From: JALORV01 sp963766365
Lineage (GTDB): Bacteria > Pseudomonadota > Gammaproteobacteria > Burkholderiales > Burkholderiaceae_F
Length of the DNA: 64,000 bases
Assembly: GCA_963766365.1 (NCBI GenBank)
Contig: CAVXZK010000001.1
Span: 1-64,000 of the forward strand
Reading direction: 5' to 3'
The position numbers and the translations under genes are program-made. The notes under the pieces were generated by a model, which was given only the letters and a program-made list of their open reading frames with translations, ran no database searches and was not told the origin of the DNA. Below are positions 17,667 to 26,780 of this stretch, piece by piece. Within the stretch, counting starts at the first letter, position 1. Each line of letters opens with the position of its first letter.

Positions 17667-18767
17667 CTATGGCTTCGCCGGAACCTGCAGAGCCGTTGCC
17701 ATCACTTCAACACGGCGATTGGGCGCCAGGCAGGCGATCAGTGCGGAGCGGGTCGTGGCCTGCCCCTTCGCGCTGCACTCCGCTTCCGTGATCCTGAGCT
17801 GCGATTCGCCGCGCCCCTCGACCTTGATGATGCTGCTCGGGATGCCTCGACTGACCAGGTAGTTGCGCACCGCGGTGGCCCGCTCGATGGATAGCTGCAG
17901 GTTGTACTCCGCCGAACCGATCGGATCCGTGTGCCCGACGATCGTGATCTCGGTCAGCCCGGTGACACCGGCCTGCCGCATGCCTTCGATCATGTTCTCG
18001 ATCCGGCTCTCTCCAACCGGAGTGAGTTGCGCCTTGTCGAACGCGAACATCCCGTCAGCCGAGATATCGAAGGTTCGCGTCACCGGCGGCGGCGCGGGAG
18101 GCGGTGGTGGTGGTGGCGGCGGAGCCGCCCTCTCGACAGGCGGCGGAGGCGGTGCTTTGGCGGCGGCAGGCTCAGCGACCCCCGGTGGCGCGCCGAACGG
18201 AATCACCACGCCAGTGGTCAGCAGCCAGTCGCCGAAACCGTTCTGGCTCACCAGCTTGCCGCCATTGGCATCCCAGCGATAGCGGCCATCGATGAAGAAT
18301 CGGCCCCAGCGCGCGAGCGGCAGCGCCACGCCCAGCCCTGCGGTGGCCATGACGCTCGTCTTGCTGGTGCCGACATCATCGTTGATGGCACCGAGCCCCG
18401 CCAGGGCATAGGGTTGAAGGCCGTCCCAGCGTGACAGCCCTTCCCGTCCGAGGAAGTACCACTTGCCATCGACTTCGACGGTCCAGTTCTTCCAGTCCTC
18501 GGGCGCACCGTCCTTCGGCAGCTTCTCGTAAGCACCTCGGAATTCGATATCCCAATCCGGGCTGACGGCCTTGCCTACCGAAAGACCGAAGCCAGCGCCA
18601 TTGTCGGCAAGCCGCGCATTGTCCGGAAAAGTGAACTGCGCAAAGGGAGCCACATACCAGCGGTTGTCCCACCAGCGTTCCGCCGAGTAGGTCATCTGGG
18701 CCTGCGCTGCAGAAGTCAGCGCGGCCATGCAGGTCAACAGCATGACGCCCTTCTTAAACCGCTTCAT
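17667..18767 (-). CDS. OmpA-family outer-membrane porin
   Basis: 366 residues with a signal peptide (MKRFKKGVMLLTCMAALTSA, cut after QAQ). An N-terminal eight-stranded barrel (YVAPFAQFTFPDNARL through WLLTTGVVIPFG) is joined by a long proline-rich linker containing a nine-proline run to a C-terminal peptidoglycan-binding OmpA domain (ITIVGHTDPIGSAEYNLQLS, then ERA, and NRRVEVMATAL). The C-terminal domain has an insert (RITEAECSAKGQATTRSALIA) with two cysteines before NRRVEV. ATG 18767 has GGAGG six bases upstream. Likely anchors the outer membrane to the cell wall. Confidence 0.93.
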   Translation of the reverse strand: MKRFKKGVMLLTCMAALTSAAQAQMTYSAERWWDNRWYVAPFAQFTFPDNARLADNGAGFGLSVGKAVSPDWDIEFRGAYEKLPKDGAPEDWKNWTVEVDGKWYFLGREGLSRWDGLQPYALAGLGAINDDVGTSKTSVMATAGLGVALPLARWGRFFIDGRYRWDANGGKLVSQNGFGDWLLTTGVVIPFGAPPGVAEPAAAKAPPPPPVERAAPPPPPPPPPAPPPVTRTFDISADGMFAFDKAQLTPVGESRIENMIEGMRQAGVTGLTEITIVGHTDPIGSAEYNLQLSIERATAVRNYLVSRGIPSSIIKVEGRGESQLRITEAECSAKGQATTRSALIACLAPNRRVEVMATALQVPAKP

Positions 18768-18908
18768 CGGTGTCCTCCAACACGCCGGCGCTCGGGATGG
18801 CAGCCGGCAGCTGATTGCAACCGATTCGGGAGCAACCGGCAATACGTCCATCCGGCCGAAACGTGCGTGGCGGCTGACCTATGCCAAGAACTGGGTACGC
18901 GACCTTCG

Positions 18909-19667
18909 CTACTCATCGACGAGCCGATTAAGGTCACGCGGATCAACCGTTGGCGCCTCGCGCTTTGCTTCTTCCAGCGCGATCCCATGGCGCTCGAGCG
19001 CAGCCACCAGGCGCTCGATCTCGCGCTGCTGCGCGGTCGCATGGTCGATCAGGCCATGCAATGCCTTCGAAAGCGGATCGTCGCCTTCCTGGGTGATGCC
19101 GTAGGCCGAAAAGCCCATCTGGTTGGCGGTCTGCTCGCGCTGTGCATCGAGCTCCCGGTGCAGGATGCGTGCGGGATTGCCGACCGCGGTCGCACCAGCC
19201 GGGACCTCCTTGACGACGACCGCGTTCGAGCCGATGCGCGCCCCGTCACCGACGGTGAACCCGCCCAGGACCTTGGCACCGGCGCCGACGATCACGTTGC
19301 GCCCCAGCGTTGGATGGCGTTTCGCGCCACGCGCAATCGACGTGCCACCCAGGGTCACGCCCTGGTAGATCGTCGTGCCATCACCGATCTCGGCAGTTTC
19401 CCCGATGACGATACCCATGCCATGGTCGATGAAGACATGTCGACCGACGCTCGCTCCGGGATGGATTTCGATGCCAGTCAGCCAGCGCGAGACGTGCGAG
19501 ACAAAGCGCGCGAACCAGCGGAAGTTGCGGGTCCAGCAGGAATGAGCCAGTCGATGCAGCGTGAGCGCATGCAGCCCCGGGTAACAGGTCAGCACTTCCC
19601 AGCGCGAGCGGGCTGCCGGGTCGCGCTCGAGGATGCAGTCGATGTCTTCGCGCAGACGCGTGAACAT
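18909..19667 (-). CDS. cysE: Serine O-acetyltransferase
   Basis: 252 residues from ATG 19667. It makes O-acetylserine, the precursor of cysteine. Left-handed beta-helix hexapeptide repeats run through IEIHPGASVGRHVFIDHGMG, IVIGETAEIGDGTTIYQGVT and GAGAKVLGGFTVGDGARIGS. The N-terminal helical part is shorter than in E. coli CysE, and the C-terminal tail has a coiled region (ATAQQREIERLVAALERHGI) instead of the usual short end. Downstream of trmJ by 49 bases, as in many betaproteobacteria. Confidence 0.94.
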   Translation of the reverse strand: MFTRLREDIDCILERDPAARSRWEVLTCYPGLHALTLHRLAHSCWTRNFRWFARFVSHVSRWLTGIEIHPGASVGRHVFIDHGMGIVIGETAEIGDGTTIYQGVTLGGTSIARGAKRHPTLGRNVIVGAGAKVLGGFTVGDGARIGSNAVVVKEVPAGATAVGNPARILHRELDAQREQTANQMGFSAYGITQEGDDPLSKALHGLIDHATAQQREIERLVAALERHGIALEEAKREAPTVDPRDLNRLVDE

Positions 19668-19716
19668 GGTGCCAGGTGCTCGCAGTAGAGCGGCGATTGT
19701 ACGGTTGCGCTGTCGG

Positions 19717-20508
19717 TCAGCTGCGCTGCTTGCGTCCGGCGCGGTCGGCACGCGCCTCGATCACGGCGGCGAGGACGCCACGCAGCAGGTCGACCTCCGT
19801 CTGAGTCGGCCGCGCGCGATTGAACAGTCGGCGCACCCGCACCATCAGGGTTTTCGGTTCCGCGGGATCATGAAATCCTACCGCGGTCGCTGCCTCCTCG
19901 AAGTGCTGGTAGAGCTTCTCCAGCGCCGCGACACCCGCCGGCGCATCGTCCGGTCCGAAGCGCAGTTGCCCCGGCTGGATGGTTGTCGTGCCGCGCAGCG
20001 CCAGCTGACACTCGTAGGCGGTGACCTGCACCGACTGCGCCAGGTTGAGCGAAGCAAACTGGGGATTGGCGGGGATTGCACAGCACAGCTGGCACCGCAG
20101 CACATCGGCATTTTCCAATCCACTGCGCTTGGTGCCGAACACGAAGGCGATGTCGCCCTCATCCAGCGCAGCCAGGTGCTGCGCGGCTTGCGCGGCGACG
20201 CTGCGCAGGTCACGCAGCGGAGGACCAAACTCGCGGTCGTACCCCGTCATGGCGATCGCCAACGCAACTCCGTCAAGACCGATCGCCAGGTCCGGCGCGC
20301 TGCGGCTGGCTGCGAGCACATCGGCCGCTCCGGTCGCCAGCGCGACTGCATCCGCGTCGGTGCGATAGCCACGATCGCGCGGATCAACCACGACGAGACG
20401 CCCAAAGCCCATCGTCTTGATGGCGCGCGCCGCGGCACCGATGTTGGCCGACAAGGTCGGCTGCACCAGCACGAAGCGGACGCGATCGAAAGGCAGGGGA
20501 GCGGGCAC
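19717..20508 (-). CDS. trmJ: tRNA (cytidine/uridine-2'-O-)-methyltransferase
   Basis: 263 residues. SPOUT-class enzyme that methylates the 2'-O of nucleotide 32 in tRNA. Motifs: RFVLVQPTLSANIGAAARAI, DIAFVFGTKRSGLENADVL (cofactor knot) and FASLNLAQSVQVTAYECQLA. The C-terminal helical extension typical of TrmJ is present. Divergent from suhB with an 79-base gap, an arrangement common in this class. Confidence 0.95.
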   Translation of the reverse strand: MPAPLPFDRVRFVLVQPTLSANIGAAARAIKTMGFGRLVVVDPRDRGYRTDADAVALATGAADVLAASRSAPDLAIGLDGVALAIAMTGYDREFGPPLRDLRSVAAQAAQHLAALDEGDIAFVFGTKRSGLENADVLRCQLCCAIPANPQFASLNLAQSVQVTAYECQLALRGTTTIQPGQLRFGPDDAPAGVAALEKLYQHFEEAATAVGFHDPAEPKTLMVRVRRLFNRARPTQTEVDLLRGVLAAVIEARADRAGRKQRS

Positions 20509-20587
20509 GGTCGGCGGGATGAAGTGATCGACTAAACTCTATGGTTCAGTCTAAACGCGACGGCGGTCCCGCCGCACGCGCTTCACC

Positions 20588-21382
20588 ATGCATCCAATGC
20601 TCAACACGGCCGCGAAGGCCGCACGCAAGGCCGGTTCGATCATCAACCGGGCCAGCGTCGACCTTGATGGCGTCCGCATCGGCACGAAGGGACGGTCGGA
20701 CTTCGTCACCGAGGTTGATCATGCGGCCGAGCGTGCGATCCTCGACATACTGCTGAAGGCCTATCCCGACCACGCCGTGCTTGCCGAGGAATCAGGCGCC
20801 AGCGGCAGCTCCGAATACACCTGGATCATCGATCCGCTGGATGGCACGACGAACTTCATCCACGGCTTCCCGCAGTACGCGGTCTCGATCGCCTTGCGCC
20901 ATCGCGACCTGATCACCCAGGCGGTCGTCTACGACCCGACGCGCAACGAGCTGTTCACTGCCACGCGCGGACGTGGAGCCTTCCTGAACGAGCGACGCAT
21001 CCGCGTCTCGCGTCGTGACCGGCTGGCCGACAGCCTGATCGGCACCGGCTTTCCGTTCCGCAGCCTGGACCACCTGGACGAGTACGTGCGGATGTTCAAG
21101 AGCATCACCGAGCACACCGCCGGGATCCGGCGGCCAGGTGCCGCCGCGCTCGACCTGGCCTATGTCGCGGCCGGCCGCCTCGACGGATTCTGGGAGATCG
21201 GCCTGTCGGCCTGGGACATGGCCGCCGGCAGCCTGCTGATACTCGAAGCGGGCGGCCTGGTGTCGAACTTCAACGGCGATCCGGGCTATCTCGAGGACGG
21301 GCGCATCGTCTGCGGAGCGCCTAAGGTCTTTCCGCACTTGCTGCAGCTGGTACAGCAGGTGCATCGCGGACGCGGTGCCTAG
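20588..21382 (+). CDS. suhB: Inositol-1-monophosphatase family protein (SuhB)
   Basis: 264 residues. Metal-dependent phosphatase; in enterobacteria SuhB also joins the ribosomal antitermination complex. Metal sites visible: AVLAEESGASG, WIIDPLDGTTNFIHGFPQYA and GLSAWDMAAGSLLILEAGG. Divergent from trmJ; mutS follows after 57 bases. Confidence 0.95.
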   Translation: MHPMLNTAAKAARKAGSIINRASVDLDGVRIGTKGRSDFVTEVDHAAERAILDILLKAYPDHAVLAEESGASGSSEYTWIIDPLDGTTNFIHGFPQYAVSIALRHRDLITQAVVYDPTRNELFTATRGRGAFLNERRIRVSRRDRLADSLIGTGFPFRSLDHLDEYVRMFKSITEHTAGIRRPGAAALDLAYVAAGRLDGFWEIGLSAWDMAAGSLLILEAGGLVSNFNGDPGYLEDGRIVCGAPKVFPHLLQLVQQVHRGRGA

Positions 21383-21439
21383 CCGCGCAGTCCGTTTCGC
21401 TTGCCGCGACGGTCCGGATCGGCACATCGCCCATCTCGC

Positions 21440-24040
21440 ATGACGACAGGCGAACATCCCGGTCGGCACACGCCGATGATGCAGCAGTACCTGCGCATCA
21501 AGGCCGATCATCCGCAAGTCCTGCTCTTCTACCGGATGGGCGACTTCTACGAGTTGTTCTATGAGGATGCCGAGCGTGCAGCTCGTCTGCTGAACATCAC
21601 GCTGACGGCTCGAGGCACCTCGGCAGGCGCGCCGGTGAAAATGGCGGGCGTGCCCGTGGTCTCTCTCGAGCAATACCTCGCGCGCCTGGTCAGGCTCGGT
21701 GAGAGCGTGGCGATCTGCGAGCAGATCGGCGACCCGGCCGCAAGCAAGGGACCGGTGGAGCGCAAGGTCGTCCGCGTCGTCACTCCTGGCACGCTGACCG
21801 ACACCGGCCTGCTGCAGGACAAGTCCAATGCGTCCCTAATGGCGGTGGCCCCGCCGCTGGCACGTGGCGGACCGTTCGGCCTGGCGTGGCTGGTGCTGTC
21901 GTCAGGCGAGCTGCGCGCGGCCTCGACACCAGCGCCGGCCCTGGCCTCCGAACTGGCGCGCATCGCGCCATCCGAGGTGCTGCTGGCCGACACGTGGTCG
22001 GACACGCTTGGCCCGACCGTGCGCAACGCAGGTGCGATCGTGCAGACGCGCCCCGACTGGCACTTCGACAGTGACCGGGGCGCCGGCCTGCTGCGCGAGG
22101 CGCTGCAGGTAGGCACTCTGGACGCGTTCGGCGTAAGCGATGCACCCGAGCTCCTGGCTGCAGCCAGCGCCCTGCTCGACTACGCGCGCTCGACACAGGG
22201 CGGACGCCTGCCGCACATCGGCGGGCTGCAGCGCGAGGCTTCGTCGGACTACGTCAGTCTGGATCCCGTCACGCGGCGCAATCTCGAGATCACCGAGACC
22301 TTGCGCGGCGACGAAGGCGCGACGCTGTTCCGGCTGCTCGACCACTGTGAGACCGCAATGGGCAGCCGCCGGCTGCGTCACTGGCTGCATCACCCGAGCC
22401 GCGATGCCTCGACCGCGCGCGCGCGCCATCACGCCATTGCTGCCCTCATCGAGGATGCAACCCGACACGACGCCATGCGCAGCGCGCTGCATGGCCTGCC
22501 CGACCTCGAACGCATCGCCACGCGCATCACGCTGCGCTCGGTGAGACCACGCGAACTGGCGGCGCTGCGCGAGGCACTTCCGGCGGTCGAACGACTGGCG
22601 ACGCTGTTGGCATCCTCGGAACCTCCGCTGCTGGAAGCGTTGCGGCAGCAATGCCACGTGCCAATCGGGGTCGCGACGCACCTGACAAGTACGCTTCATG
22701 CTGAGCCGGCCTACGCGGTGCGCGACGGCGATGTGATCGCCGCGGGGCGCGATGCCGAACTGGACGAGCTGCGCTCGCTGCGGGACAACACCGGGCAGTT
22801 CCTCGTCGACCTCGAGCAACGTGAACGGGCCCGCACCGGCATTGCCAACCTGCGTGTCGAATACAACCGGGTCCACGGCTTCTATATCGAGGTGACGCAC
22901 GGGCAGACCGCCAAGGTTCCAGACGACTACCGTCGCCGACAGACACTGAAGAACGCCGAGCGCTACATCACGCCGGAACTCAAGGCGTTCGAGGACAAGG
23001 CACTGTCGGCCCGCGAGCGTGCCCTGGCCCGTGAAAAGGTTTTGTTCGACACCCTGGTGGAAGCGCTGGAGGCTCACGTGCCCGCGCTGCAGGCCGCCGC
23101 CGATGCCATCGCCGCGCTCGATGTTCTGGGGGCGCTGGCGCGGCACGCCCGGCTGGCGCGCTGGGTCGCGCCGGAACTGACCGAGCGGCCGGGACTCGAG
23201 ATCACCGGTAGTCGTCATGCCGTTGTGGAGCGCGAGCTCGAGACTTATGTGCCGAACGACTGCGTGCTGCATCCGGGTCGGCGCCTGCTTGTCATCACCG
23301 GGCCGAACATGGGCGGCAAGTCCACATACATGCGCTCCGTGGCGCTGATCGCCCTGCTGGCCTATGCCGGCAGCTTCGTTCCCGCAAGCGCCGCACGGCT
23401 GGGACCTGTCGATCGCATCCTCACTCGCATCGGCGCAGCCGATGATCTGGCGCGCGGCCGCTCGACGTTCATGGTGGAGATGACCGAGGCCGCCGCGATC
23501 CTCAACAGCGCCACCGAGTCGAGCCTGGTACTGATGGATGAGATCGGCCGCGGTACTTCGACCTTCGACGGCATGGCGCTGGCGGCCGCGATCGCACGCG
23601 AGCTGGTCGAGAAGAATCGCAGCCTGACCCTGTTCGCGACGCATTACTTCGAACTGACGCAGCTGGCGGAGCAGCATGCGGAGGTGGCCAACGTGCACGT
23701 TGCTGCGGCCGAGGCCAGCGGCAAGGTCGTCTTCCTGCACGAAGTGCGTGCCGGCCCGGCGAGCCAGAGCTATGGCCTGGCGGTGGCGCAGCTCGCCGGC
23801 GTACCGGCCGGTGTCGTGCGCCGGGCGCGCGCACTGCTCGTGCAACTGGAGGAACGCGCGCTGGGCGCGCGACCGCAGCTCGACATGTTTTCGCCAGCCG
23901 CCTCGGCACCGGCGATGATCGACGCGTTCGACGATCCGCTGCGCGACCGGCTGCAGTCGATCGACCTCGACGCGCTGTCGCCCCGCGACGCGCATGCGGT
24001 GCTGGAGGAACTCCAGCGGCAGGCGCGCGAACCCCGCTAG
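21440..24040 (+). CDS. mutS: DNA mismatch repair protein MutS
   Basis: 866 residues. It recognises mismatches and recruits MutL. The mismatch-wedge motif F-Y-E is in YRMGDFYELFYED (about residues 31-43). The ATPase domain has ITGPNMGGKSTYMRSVALIA (Walker A, about residue 620-635), LVLMDEIGRGTSTFDGMALA (Walker B) and FATHYFELTQLAEQ. ATG 21440 gives MTTGEHPGRHTPMMQQYL; the in-frame ATG at 21401 would add 13 residues without support. The C-terminal tail is short, with no obvious tetramerisation helix beyond LDALSPRDAHAVLEELQ. Confidence 0.97.
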   Translation: MTTGEHPGRHTPMMQQYLRIKADHPQVLLFYRMGDFYELFYEDAERAARLLNITLTARGTSAGAPVKMAGVPVVSLEQYLARLVRLGESVAICEQIGDPAASKGPVERKVVRVVTPGTLTDTGLLQDKSNASLMAVAPPLARGGPFGLAWLVLSSGELRAASTPAPALASELARIAPSEVLLADTWSDTLGPTVRNAGAIVQTRPDWHFDSDRGAGLLREALQVGTLDAFGVSDAPELLAAASALLDYARSTQGGRLPHIGGLQREASSDYVSLDPVTRRNLEITETLRGDEGATLFRLLDHCETAMGSRRLRHWLHHPSRDASTARARHHAIAALIEDATRHDAMRSALHGLPDLERIATRITLRSVRPRELAALREALPAVERLATLLASSEPPLLEALRQQCHVPIGVATHLTSTLHAEPAYAVRDGDVIAAGRDAELDELRSLRDNTGQFLVDLEQRERARTGIANLRVEYNRVHGFYIEVTHGQTAKVPDDYRRRQTLKNAERYITPELKAFEDKALSARERALAREKVLFDTLVEALEAHVPALQAAADAIAALDVLGALARHARLARWVAPELTERPGLEITGSRHAVVERELETYVPNDCVLHPGRRLLVITGPNMGGKSTYMRSVALIALLAYAGSFVPASAARLGPVDRILTRIGAADDLARGRSTFMVEMTEAAAILNSATESSLVLMDEIGRGTSTFDGMALAAAIARELVEKNRSLTLFATHYFELTQLAEQHAEVANVHVAAAEASGKVVFLHEVRAGPASQSYGLAVAQLAGVPAGVVRRARALLVQLEERALGARPQLDMFSPAASAPAMIDAFDDPLRDRLQSIDLDALSPRDAHAVLEELQRQAREPR

Positions 24041-24041
24041 T

Positions 24042-24542
24042 TCAGTGCAAGGTCGGCGGGTCCGGCAGGCGCAGGAAGTCCGGCAATCGCGGCGCATCGG
24101 CTTCCTCGAGCTCCTGCTCGGTCGCCTGGCGCACTCCGACGACGCGGATATCGAACCGCAACGCCATTCCCGCCAGCGGGTGGTTGCCGTCGAGCACCGC
24201 CATGCCGTCTGCGATGTCGGTGATCGTAAACACGCACTGGTCTTCGCCCTGCGGCCCCGTCGCCTCGACGCGCAGGCCGACGGTAACGTCCCCGCCGAGG
24301 TCATCCACCGGCGCGAGTATCACCAGGTCCGCGTCGTAGTCGCCGAAGGCGTCTTCGGGTTCGAGTTGAAGCATGAGGTGCGCACCGGCCTCCTTGCCTG
24401 TCAGCGCCTCCTCGATGCGTGGAAAAATGTCCTCGTGGCCGTGCAGGTACTGCAACGGCACATCAGATTGCTCCAGCAACTCGCCCTGGGCGTCGTACAT
24501 CTTCACGTCCAGGCTCACCAGTGCACCGTCGGTGATCTTCAT
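24042..24542 (-). CDS. slyD: FKBP-type peptidyl-prolyl isomerase, SlyD-like
   Basis: 166 residues. Folding helper with chaperone activity. FKBP fold with inserted-in-flap domain: SLDVKMYDAQGELLEQSD, QYLHGHEDIFPRIEEALTGK, PEDAFGDYDADLVI, DGNHPLAGMALRFDIRVVGV. It lacks the histidine- and cysteine-rich nickel tail of E. coli SlyD and ends instead in LPDFLRLPDPPTLH. Convergent with mutS with one base between the stops. Confidence 0.9.
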   Translation of the reverse strand: MKITDGALVSLDVKMYDAQGELLEQSDVPLQYLHGHEDIFPRIEEALTGKEAGAHLMLQLEPEDAFGDYDADLVILAPVDDLGGDVTVGLRVEATGPQGEDQCVFTITDIADGMAVLDGNHPLAGMALRFDIRVVGVRQATEQELEEADAPRLPDFLRLPDPPTLH

Positions 24543-24586
24543 CGTTCGACTCCAATTGCCCGGCGATTATGCGCCGCACCCGTTCC

Positions 24587-24592
24587 TATAAT
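24587..24592 (+). promoter_or_regulatory. -10 box directly before the cupin oxygenase gene
   Basis: TATAAT ends seven bases before ATG 24600, so a transcript from it would be leaderless or nearly so. No clear -35 box. Confidence 0.4.
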
Positions 24593-24599
24593 CGGACAC

Positions 24600-25733
24600 A
24601 TGAGCGAAGTGCTGCGCCGAATTGGGACACTGCCGGTCACGCGTTTCATGCGTGAAACATGGCAGCGCAGGCCGCTGCTGATCCGCAACGCGATCCAGGG
24701 CTTCGCGCCGCCGGTGGATCGGACGCGCCTGTTCGAGCTGGCGCTTCACACGGATGCCGAGGCACGGCTGATCTGGCAGAACCACGGGATGTGGCAGTTG
24801 CGGCCCGGACCGCTCGATCGCCTGCCGTCTCCGCGCCGGGCCGGCTGGACCGTCCTGGTCCAGGGGGTCGACCTCGCGGACGACGGCGCGCACGCGCTGC
24901 TGCAGCGGTTCCGCTTTGTCCCCGATGCCCGGCTCGACGACTTGATGATCAGTTACGCCACGGACGGCGGCGGCGTCGGTCCACACGTCGACTCCTACGA
25001 TGTATTCCTGCTGCAGGCCCATGGACGGCGACGCTGGCGCATCAGTCGCCAGCGCGATCTGCGGACAGTCGAGGGAGCACCACTGCAACTGCTGGCTGAC
25101 TTCCGGCCGACCGGGGAATACGTGCTGGACCCCGGCGACATGCTGTATCTGCCGCCAGGCGTGGCGCACGAAGGGACGGCCGTCGGCGAGTGCATCACCT
25201 ACTCGATCGGCTTTCGCGCGCCGATGCACCAGGAGCTTCTGGAGCCCTTCCTCTCCGATTTTTCGGCGCGACATCAACTCTCGGGACGTTATGCCGATCG
25301 CGGTCAGACCGTGACGCGGCATCCCGGTGCCCTGCCCGCGGCGATGGTCGAGCGCCTGCACGCCGCGCTCGTGCAACGTCGACCGCGGCCCGCCGACACG
25401 GTGCATTTCCTGCTGAGCCACCTTTCGGAGCCGAAAGCGCAGGTCGTCTTCGACCGGCCTTCCCGTCCGTTGCGCCTGCCAGTATTTGCAGACCGAGTGC
25501 GCCGCGCGGGGCTGGTTCTGGACCGTCGCACGCGCCTGCTTTACCGCGGAAGATCGATCGGAATCAACGGGGAAGTGCTGCAAGCCGACAGCAGCGTCAG
25601 CGCGACACTGAAGCGGCTGTCGGATCAGCGTGCACTGCGACCGGCCGCACTGAGCGACGCGGCACTCGAACAGCTGTACCCGTGGTACTGCGCCGGATGG
25701 CTGCACCTTGTAGATCGCAAGTCGGGACGATGA
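24600..25733 (+). CDS. Ribosomal protein arginine hydroxylase, JmjC/cupin (RoxA/YcfD-like)
   Basis: 377 residues. Fe(II)/2-oxoglutarate oxygenase; E. coli RoxA (YcfD) hydroxylates an arginine of ribosomal protein L16. Iron ligands H-x-D are in GPHVDSYDVFLLQAHGRRRW and the distal histidine in YLPPGVAHEGTAVGE. FMRETWQRRPLLIRNAI is the typical N-terminus, and the C-terminal winged-helix part (LPVFADRVRRAGLVLDRRTR, LYPWYCAGWLHL) is present. It overlaps the next gene by four bases (ATGA). The exact substrate here is inferred from the family. Confidence 0.88.
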   Translation: MSEVLRRIGTLPVTRFMRETWQRRPLLIRNAIQGFAPPVDRTRLFELALHTDAEARLIWQNHGMWQLRPGPLDRLPSPRRAGWTVLVQGVDLADDGAHALLQRFRFVPDARLDDLMISYATDGGGVGPHVDSYDVFLLQAHGRRRWRISRQRDLRTVEGAPLQLLADFRPTGEYVLDPGDMLYLPPGVAHEGTAVGECITYSIGFRAPMHQELLEPFLSDFSARHQLSGRYADRGQTVTRHPGALPAAMVERLHAALVQRRPRPADTVHFLLSHLSEPKAQVVFDRPSRPLRLPVFADRVRRAGLVLDRRTRLLYRGRSIGINGEVLQADSSVSATLKRLSDQRALRPAALSDAALEQLYPWYCAGWLHLVDRKSGR

Positions 25734-26245
25734 AACCCTCCGCACTTTCGCTCGCCAGCGGGTCCCCCGAGCGTGCGTTGATCACCTCGCGCGCCGAAAC
25801 CCATGAAGCGGTCCTGATTGCGCTCGGCATCGCCAGCCGCAGCGTGCGTTGTCTGCATCGCGATCTCGCGATCTTCGACCTGGGCAGCGTAGCCGCCGAG
25901 GCCAGCCTGCGCCGGCTGCTGTTGTCCCATCGTTCGGCGCGGGTGCAACTCCTGGTCGACGACGCTGGATGGCTGGAAACGCGGGCGCCACGCCTGCGTG
26001 CCCTGCAGCGCCATTTTCCGCACGCGCTCGAGTTGCGCGTGGCCTCGTCCGACGACCCGGTCGGCGACGACGCCTGCCTGCTGGTGGACGATCACGCTGC
26101 GCTGGAACTGAAGCCCACCGTCGTGGCCCACGGCGATCTCTGGCTGCACAACAAGCCGCATGCGCAACCGCTCTCGTCCGCGTTTGACCGTCGATGGAAC
26201 GCGGGTGGCCACAATCTCGCCGTGGCCCCTCTCGGCCTCGCTTGA
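25730..26245 (+). CDS. Conserved protein of unknown function, coupled to the oxygenase
   Basis: 171 residues from ATG 25730, overlapping the oxygenase stop by four bases, so translation is coupled. Sequence includes LITSRAETHEAVLIALGIAS, HRDLAIFDLGSVAAEASLRR and LLLSHRSARVQLLVDDAGWL, with an HFPHALELRVAS strand and LLVDDHAALELKP. The pattern is a compact alpha/beta domain without signal peptide or membrane segment; it recalls phospholipase-D-like folds lacking HKD residues. I believe relatives sit beside this oxygenase in other betaproteobacteria, but I cannot name a function. Confidence 0.75.
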   Translation: MKPSALSLASGSPERALITSRAETHEAVLIALGIASRSVRCLHRDLAIFDLGSVAAEASLRRLLLSHRSARVQLLVDDAGWLETRAPRLRALQRHFPHALELRVASSDDPVGDDACLLVDDHAALELKPTVVAHGDLWLHNKPHAQPLSSAFDRRWNAGGHNLAVAPLGLA

Positions 26246-26393
26246 GGAGCGGCGCGCGGACTCTCGCGAACGCCTATAATTTTGCCCCGGGAAGATTGAG
26301 GTCAGTCAGGACGCTTCACCGACGCCTCGTCGCCTGCGGCCGTATCGTCACCGCTTAAACAAGAAATCACTTATCTCCTCAGGAAGGTTCCAC

Positions 26394-26723
26394 ATGAACA
26401 AGTCGTTCCTCATTGCCTCCATGATCGTCGTCGCGCTCGCCGCGTGCGGCAAGAAGGAAGAGGCGCCCGCTCCCGCGCCGGCGCCCGCTCCCGCCGCTGC
26501 GCCGGCACCTGCTCCGGCCCCGGCCCCTGCCCCCGCTCCAGCGGCTGACGCGGCCAAGCCCGCCGATGCTGCCATGCCGGCCGCGGCTCCGGCCGCTGGT
26601 GCACCGGTGACTAATGCCGCTCCGGTGGGTGAGTCGGGCACGTCGCCGATGCCAGGTCAGGACGCCGCCAAGGCGGAAGCCGCCGCGGCGGTCGAAAAGG
26701 CCAAGGAAGCCGCCAAGAAGTAA
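26394..26723 (+). CDS. Small Ala/Pro-rich lipoprotein
   Basis: 109 residues. N-terminal signal with lipobox LAAC (Cys about residue 18: MNKSFLIASMIVVALAAC), then GKKEE, an Ala-Pro repeat of about 30 residues, an alanine-rich stretch and a basic helical tail (KAEAAAAVEKAKEAAKK). AGGAAGG stands upstream of ATG 26394. Likely an outer-membrane-anchored, extended spacer protein in the periplasm. The DNA of the Ala-Pro part (26465-26560) is low-complexity and prone to length change. A TATAAT box lies at 26275-26280, which would give a leader of about 110 bases. Function unknown. Confidence 0.85.
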   Translation: MNKSFLIASMIVVALAACGKKEEAPAPAPAPAPAAAPAPAPAPAPAPAPAADAAKPADAAMPAAAPAAGAPVTNAAPVGESGTSPMPGQDAAKAEAAAAVEKAKEAAKK

Positions 26724-26744
26724 GGCGCTCCGCGCTGAAAGAAA

Positions 26745-26770
26745 GGGCCGGCATTGCCGGCCCTTTTCTT
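26745..26770. terminator. Bidirectional rho-independent terminator
   Basis: GGGCCGGCA and TGCCGGCCC arms around TT, with AAAGAAA before and TTTTCTTTT after. Serves the convergent lipoprotein and MBL genes. Confidence 0.9.
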
Positions 26771-26780
26771 TTGCCCCACG

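Noticed and set aside
21902..24304. 800-codon minus-strand frame across mutS
   Set aside because: Antisense shadow of mutS caused by high GC; no domain sequence.
26465..26560. Tandem DNA repeat array or CRISPR-like structure
   Set aside because: The repeat is Ala-Pro coding sequence inside a lipoprotein gene, with no spacers.
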